Source: Candidatus Woesearchaeota archaeon
Lineage (GTDB): Archaea > Nanobdellota > Nanobdellia > Woesearchaeales > JAGWAF01
Assembly (NCBI GenBank): GCA_016932755.1
Contig: JAFGCE010000062.1
Coordinates: 1 to 8,517, forward strand
DNA: 8,517 nucleotides
Direction: 5' to 3'
Below, one piece after another: positions 5,871 to 8,517 of the stretch. Every line of letters starts with the position of its first letter. The stretch's first letter is position 1. A model generated the notes under the pieces. That model was not told the DNA's origin, did not search any database, and saw only the letters and a list, made by a program, of their open reading frames with translations. Both the position numbers and the translations under genes were made by a program.

Positions 5871-7082
5871 CTAAAGGAGGAAGTACAATATCACAGGCAG
5901 CAGCAGGCACCCCATTGCATTGCTCTTTCCAACTCCGACAAAACTAGGGATTAACCCGACAGATGTCGAAACAATCAGCACAAACAGCCCTAAAAATCCT
6001 GAGAAAACAAAAACAAGCGCAGTTACAAGCGCAACAACCAGCAAGCAAAGGAACTTGTAATTCACTTTGCTTACAAAAAATGAAAAAATCCTGCTGATTT
6101 TCAAAGCCAAAAAAGAGGCAATCCCCCCAACAACAAGGCTTGCTGAGATGAATATCAGCAATTGCTGGAAATTAATGTTCTGAATTATCTCCAAAACCGC
6201 AATAACAGCTCCGTTTCTTGCCTTGTTTAATGTGTAAAGCGTAACCAGGCTTAGCAAAAAATTGACAGTATTTATCCCCCCAACCAAAATAAGGTAAGAA
6301 ACTGTTGTGATGCTCCTGAAAAATGTTTTTGCTATGATTGCAGCATGCGCAGCTCCAAGCCCTGGAAACAGGGAGGTTAATCCTCCTGAAAAAACTCCTG
6401 CAATTAAGGCTTTTGCAGCATCCTTCTTTTCAACATTAACCATCTCTGTGATTCTCTGCTTAGGCAGGACAACCTCCTGGGACAGGGAATAAAGCAGAAT
6501 GCTTGTTCCAAAAAGACCGCTCAGAAGGGGGAAAAGCGGCTGCCTTAAGTTTTCCATGCTAAGGACAACTATCCCCAAACTGCCTGAAAACAAAAAAACA
6601 ACAGTGCTCCAGAAAATCTTGTCTTTTTCCTTTTCTTTTAGAATCATGAAAACAACAACAAAAAGAAGAATCCAGCCAACATAATTTTTTATTGCTGAAT
6701 AAATAATTGGAAACACAACCATAAACAGCGGAAACAAAACAACGCTCATTATCAGGCATAGAAGCGAGCCGATTACAGTTAATTTGACAGCCTCGTGCCC
6801 CATCCCTTCCAGCAGCAGCCTGTGCCCTGGCAAAACAGCAAGGGCTGTGTCTTCATCAGGAGCGCCAAGATAAATTGAGGGGATTGCATCAAGAAAAGTA
6901 TGTGTCACAGCCATCGAGATTATGAAAACTGATATCACAGCAGGCTCTGCAAACCCAAGCAGAAATGAAGAAGCGCTTACAACCATCACGCTTACGAGGT
7001 TAATGTGGATTCCGGGGGTCAAGCCTGTGATAATGCCTGCAAAAACCCCAAGCACCAATGAAATGATGAGTTTAAGCAACAT
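5871..7082 (-). CDS. Solitary archaeal TctA-like (DUF112/COG1784) membrane permease
   Basis: This 403-residue, very hydrophobic protein has about ten membrane spans. It belongs to the archaeal branch of the TctA (DUF112) family, whose bacterial members are the large membrane subunit of tripartite tricarboxylate transporters. Hallmarks are GIITGLTPGIHINL (about 16-29), the conserved loop YLGAPDEDTALAVLPGHRLL (71-90) with LEGMGHEAVKLT after it, a second half-repeat GGLTSLFPGLGAAHAAIIA (233-251), and the end GLIPSFVGVGKSNAMGCLLLP. The TctB and TctC partners are absent here; archaeal members are commonly found alone, so substrate and mechanism are unknown. GGAG (7093-7096) lies 10 bases before the ATG, a rather long spacing. 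The start codon overlaps the TATA box of the divergent sRNA. No dedicated TATA box is evident at the right distance, so transcription may come from the promoter at 7281-7290. Confidence 0.85.
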   Translation of the reverse strand: MLLKLIISLVLGVFAGIITGLTPGIHINLVSVMVVSASSFLLGFAEPAVISVFIISMAVTHTFLDAIPSIYLGAPDEDTALAVLPGHRLLLEGMGHEAVKLTVIGSLLCLIMSVVLFPLFMVVFPIIYSAIKNYVGWILLFVVVFMILKEKEKDKIFWSTVVFLFSGSLGIVVLSMENLRQPLFPLLSGLFGTSILLYSLSQEVVLPKQRITEMVNVEKKDAAKALIAGVFSGGLTSLFPGLGAAHAAIIAKTFFRSITTVSYLILVGGINTVNFLLSLVTLYTLNKARNGAVIAVLEIIQNINFQQLLIFISASLVVGGIASFLALKISRIFSFFVSKVNYKFLCLLVVALVTALVFVFSGFLGLFVLIVSTSVGLIPSFVGVGKSNAMGCLLLPVILYFLL

Positions 7083-7090
7083 TTAAATAC
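7081..7090 (+). promoter_or_regulatory. TATA box of the C/D box sRNA, overlapping the permease start codon
   Basis: ATTTAAATAC on the plus strand is centred about 25 bases before the predicted 5' end of the sRNA near 7109. Its first two bases are part of the permease start codon (7080-7082) read on the other strand, so the two genes share this DNA. Confidence 0.55.
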
Positions 7091-7108
7091 AACTCCGCAT
7101 TTGCTGTC

Positions 7109-7172
7109 TTGTCGATGATGAGGTTATTCCCGGCTGAACCAAGATGATGAGCGGAAGTAACTACTGAGGCAA
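7109..7172 (+). ncRNA. Archaeal C/D box sRNA (2'-O-methylation guide)
   Basis: All four boxes are present in order: C (ATGATGA, 7115-7121), D' (CTGA, 7134-7137), C' (ATGATGA, 7144-7150) and D (CTGA, 7164-7167). The C and C' boxes are both consensus RUGAUGA. The guides are 12 bases (GGTTATTCCCGG, 7122-7133) and 13 bases (GCGGAAGTAACTA, 7151-7163), with a 6-base D'-C' spacer, all typical of archaeal double-guide sRNAs. TTGTC (7109-7113) pairs with GGCAA (7168-7172), with one G-U pair, to close the terminal stem next to the kink-turn. Such RNAs bind L7Ae, Nop5 and fibrillarin and direct ribose methylation opposite the fifth base before D or D'. By that rule the targets would be the G in CCGGGAATAACC and the fifth base (U) of TAGTTACTTCCGC. 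A TATA box at 7081-7090 is correctly placed. The boxes are not explained by any coding frame. Confidence 0.85.
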
Positions 7173-7259
7173 TTACATTATTTCTGAAGCAAAAAACAAA
7201 ATAACAAGCCCTGCAAGCGAGCTTATCAATGCTATTTTCAGGAGTGTTTTTTCTGCCAT
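7173..7259 (-). CDS. 28-residue hydrophobic mini-ORF, possibly a truncated gene remnant
   Basis: ATG at 7259 opens MAEKTLLKIALISSLAGLVI and continues with a hydrophobic stretch to SEIM and a TAA at 7173-7175. The product would be a single-span peptide with its N-terminus in the cytoplasm. There is no ribosome binding site, but a TATA-like box at 7281-7290 lies about 26 bases upstream, which fits a leaderless start. The opening resembles, from memory only, the N-terminal anchor of larger archaeal membrane-anchored proteins, so this may be the stump of a longer gene rather than a complete peptide. It stops one base before the sRNA's terminal stem. The permease begins about 90 bases further on in the same direction, so it may be co-transcribed. 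Coding status is uncertain. Confidence 0.4.
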   Translation of the reverse strand: MAEKTLLKIALISSLAGLVILFFASEIM

Positions 7260-7280
7260 GTTAACTTGTCAGCCAATCAG

Positions 7281-7290
7281 GTTTTTATGG
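7281..7290 (-). promoter_or_regulatory. TATA-like box upstream of the mini-ORF and permease
   Basis: The minus strand reads CCATAAAAAC, centred about 26 bases before the A of the mini-ORF ATG at 7259. It would give a leaderless mini-ORF transcript that could run on through the antisense of the sRNA into the permease gene. Confidence 0.4.
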
Positions 7291-7298
7291 GTTTGCGC

Positions 7299-7317
7299 GA
7301 AAAATCCGTAATTTTTC
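7299..7317. repeat. 19-base palindrome between divergent promoters
   Basis: GAAAAAT (7299-7305) and ATTTTTC (7311-7317) are perfect complements around CCGTA. The element sits between the minus-strand TATA-like box (7281-7290) and the presumed plus-strand promoter (about 7318-7331). This position suits an operator, or part of the BRE and upstream region for the plus-strand gene. Confidence 0.4.
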
Positions 7318-7331
7318 CATTATTTTTTTAA
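7318..7331 (+). promoter_or_regulatory. Weak AT-rich promoter element of the 190-residue membrane protein
   Basis: The T-rich stretch CATTATTTTTTTAA lies about 25-30 bases before ATG 7355. It is a poor match to the archaeal TATA consensus, but its position fits leaderless transcription from about 7350-7355, in line with the absence of a ribosome binding site. Confidence 0.3.
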
Positions 7332-7354
7332 GCAATGTGCTGTTTACTGTTCTA

Positions 7355-7927
7355 ATGGAACCGTACGCAGCAGATACATTGGAAGCAAAAGTAGAATTGA
7401 CATTGGATATCCTAAGATTGGAATCAACAAACTCTTTTTATGGCCAAGATTTTGAATCAAGGCAGTTTTTGATTCATTTTGGAAATTACTTGAATGGAAA
7501 GGCAGGCACAAGCAAAACTGTTACAAAAGACCTTATCCCCAAGATATCCCAGTATAACCAGCATCATGGAGTTGATTCTTCGCTTAATTTTTTCAAAGGA
7601 ATCAACTCTTTGTCTACACTGGTAACTTTGTTTTTTTCTTTTTTTGCTTTAGGGAACATAAACGGGTTGCCTAGTCTGCCTGACCCATCAGACAGGATGG
7701 AACTTGCTTCTTATATTGTTCTTGATTTAACTGTAGCTGCGCTTGGTTTGTGGGGCTATTTCATGTCAAGAAAGGAGATCAAAAAATGCAGGCAGATAAA
7801 AGAAAAATTAGGAAACCCTGCCTGGAACAAGGAAGACAGAAAATTATGGGAAGAGGCAGTTGTAGAAATTTATAGTAATCCCGAATACAGGCAAAAAGCA
7901 TTAGAATACGTAGAAATAAAAAAATAA
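7355..7927 (+). CDS. Hypothetical two-span membrane protein
   Basis: This 190-residue protein has no recognised family. Residues 1-82 are soluble and mixed alpha in character. A hydrophobic hairpin follows, with spans at about 84-102 and 117-137 joined by a short Pro/Asp-containing loop, then a basic, helical C-terminal region (138-190, rich in Lys, Glu and Trp/Tyr). With two spans and the basic patch SRKEIKKCRQIKEK right after the second, both ends are most likely cytoplasmic. There is no signal peptide. The ATG at 7355 is preferred over an in-frame GTG at 7337 because neither has a ribosome binding site and the AT-rich element at 7318-7331 fits a leaderless start at 7355. It is convergent with the aminotransferase gene, with two bases between their stop codons. 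Confidence 0.65.
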   Translation: MEPYAADTLEAKVELTLDILRLESTNSFYGQDFESRQFLIHFGNYLNGKAGTSKTVTKDLIPKISQYNQHHGVDSSLNFFKGINSLSTLVTLFFSFFALGNINGLPSLPDPSDRMELASYIVLDLTVAALGLWGYFMSRKEIKKCRQIKEKLGNPAWNKEDRKLWEEAVVEIYSNPEYRQKALEYVEIKK

Positions 7928-7929
7928 GT

Positions 7930-8517
7930 TTACTCTTCTTTGCAGGCTGAGTAAATATTCTCAAACAATTGCAGGATATTAGATTTAGCAACTCCTGAAA
8001 AAGCTATTCTGAGAAGATTCCCTATTGCAATGACACCAGTGTCGTACTTGTCAAGCAATGTCTTCCTTGCTTTTTCTGCGTCAATTCCCTTTTTCAGCTC
8101 AACGCACATGAAATACCCTGAATTGTAAGGCAAAGGCTTGAAAAATTCCTTATATTTTGGCTCCTGGAGAACCTGTTCAACCTCGTCAAACCTTGACTTC
8201 ATCAAATTAAACTTTTCCTTTTTCTCTGCATCATAAGTTTCAGATTCAAATGCCTTAAGCACAAGGCTTTGCGAAAGATGGGATACATTAGAGATGTTCC
8301 CCCTTATTGCTCCTGAGGTTTTTGCTTCCAGCGCGCTATAGGTGGCTTTTGTTGCTTTTTTGTTGTTGAAGGTTATGAATCCCACCCTGAACCCCCAAAC
8401 ATAATCTTCTTTTGTTGCGCCGTCAATCTTTACAGCAAGCACATTCTCGTGAATGTCTGCAAGCTTTGCAAATACTGATTCCGTGTATATCCCTTCCTTG
8501 TATACAAGCCCAAAATA
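7930..8517 (-). CDS. PLP-dependent class I/II aminotransferase, C-terminal part (cut by window edge)
   Basis: The reading frame is open from the right edge of the window to TAA at 7930-7932, giving 195 residues of the C-terminal part. Near residues 33-47 is DGATKEDYVWGFRVG, which fits the class I/II pattern of a PLP-binding lysine five residues before GxRxG, so that Lys should form the internal aldimine. Near the end, LLRIAFSG carries the expected arginine that binds the substrate carboxylate. The small-domain features between them (a long helical segment, then YNSGYFMCVEL) are also typical of fold-type I aminotransferases. The amino-acid substrate cannot be told from this portion. An internal GTG at 8442 is not the start, because the frame and the homology continue beyond it. 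The PLP phosphate-binding N-terminal half lies outside the window. Confidence 0.88.
   Translation of the reverse strand, partial: YFGLVYKEGIYTESVFAKLADIHENVLAVKIDGATKEDYVWGFRVGFITFNNKKATKATYSALEAKTSGAIRGNISNVSHLSQSLVLKAFESETYDAEKKEKFNLMKSRFDEVEQVLQEPKYKEFFKPLPYNSGYFMCVELKKGIDAEKARKTLLDKYDTGVIAIGNLLRIAFSGVAKSNILQLFENIYSACKEE

Noticed and set aside
7072..7180. A frame on the minus strand that, with a one-base insertion near 7180, would join the mini-ORF to a 36-residue extension overlapping the permease start by 11 bases.
   Set aside because: The extension lies exactly over the C/D box sRNA, whose boxes, stem and promoter explain the sequence better. The join needs a hypothetical frameshift, and the frame has no start codon of its own.
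7337..7354. GTG start six codons before the chosen ATG of the two-span membrane protein.
   Set aside because: It has no ribosome binding site and fits the promoter element less well than ATG 7355, though it cannot be fully excluded.
8440..8442. GTG at 8442 as the start of the aminotransferase.
   Set aside because: The frame stays open with sensible sequence to the window edge, and the enzyme needs its N-terminal PLP-binding half. This is an internal valine codon.

Overview
The window looks archaeal, probably from a DPANN-type genome (Woesearchaeota/Pacearchaeota-like); the lineage is an inference. The evidence is a eukaryote/archaeal-type ribosomal protein eL33 (L35Ae), a PAC2-family proteasome-assembly chaperone homologue, an archaeal solitary TctA/DUF112-type permease, TATA boxes about 25-30 bases upstream of inferred starts, GAGGTG-type ribosome binding sites on some genes and leaderless starts on others, T-rich terminators without strong hairpins, and a canonical C/D box guide RNA. 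The DNA is moderately AT-rich and gene-dense.

Layout. Bases 1-237 are mostly non-coding, with a possible 13-codon 3' end of a left-hand gene. The PAC2 gene (238-963, minus) diverges from a 45-residue membrane peptide gene (1110-1247, plus) that was too short for routine ORF calling and has a pilin-like (class III) N-terminus. Next are two plus-strand genes for unrecognised soluble proteins (1349-2236 and 2285-2908). They differ in overall architecture but share an N-terminal motif. They run tail to tail into a minus-strand pair (2915-4288 and 4289-5482) encoding tandem paralogous membrane proteins: a signal peptide, about five membrane spans with a highly conserved short loop, then divergent, charged, probably cytoplasmic C-terminal domains. 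This four-gene block (1349-5482) is the least explained and most system-like part of the window.

To the right are eL33 (5571-5828, minus, apparently leaderless) and the TctA-like permease (5871-7082, minus). Upstream of the permease, on the plus strand, lies a C/D box sRNA (about 7109-7172) with all four boxes at canonical spacing, a 5-bp terminal stem, and its own TATA box overlapping the permease start codon. Next to it is a 28-codon minus-strand mini-ORF that ends at the sRNA boundary. A two-span membrane protein of unknown function (7355-7927, plus) converges with the C-terminal part of a PLP-dependent class I/II aminotransferase (7930 to the window edge, minus).

The eL33, sRNA and PAC2 genes are housekeeping (ribosome structure, RNA 2'-O-methylation, probably protein quality control). 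The two pairs in 1349-5482 are proposed only as a candidate membrane-associated system; no enzyme motif in them points to a chemistry.
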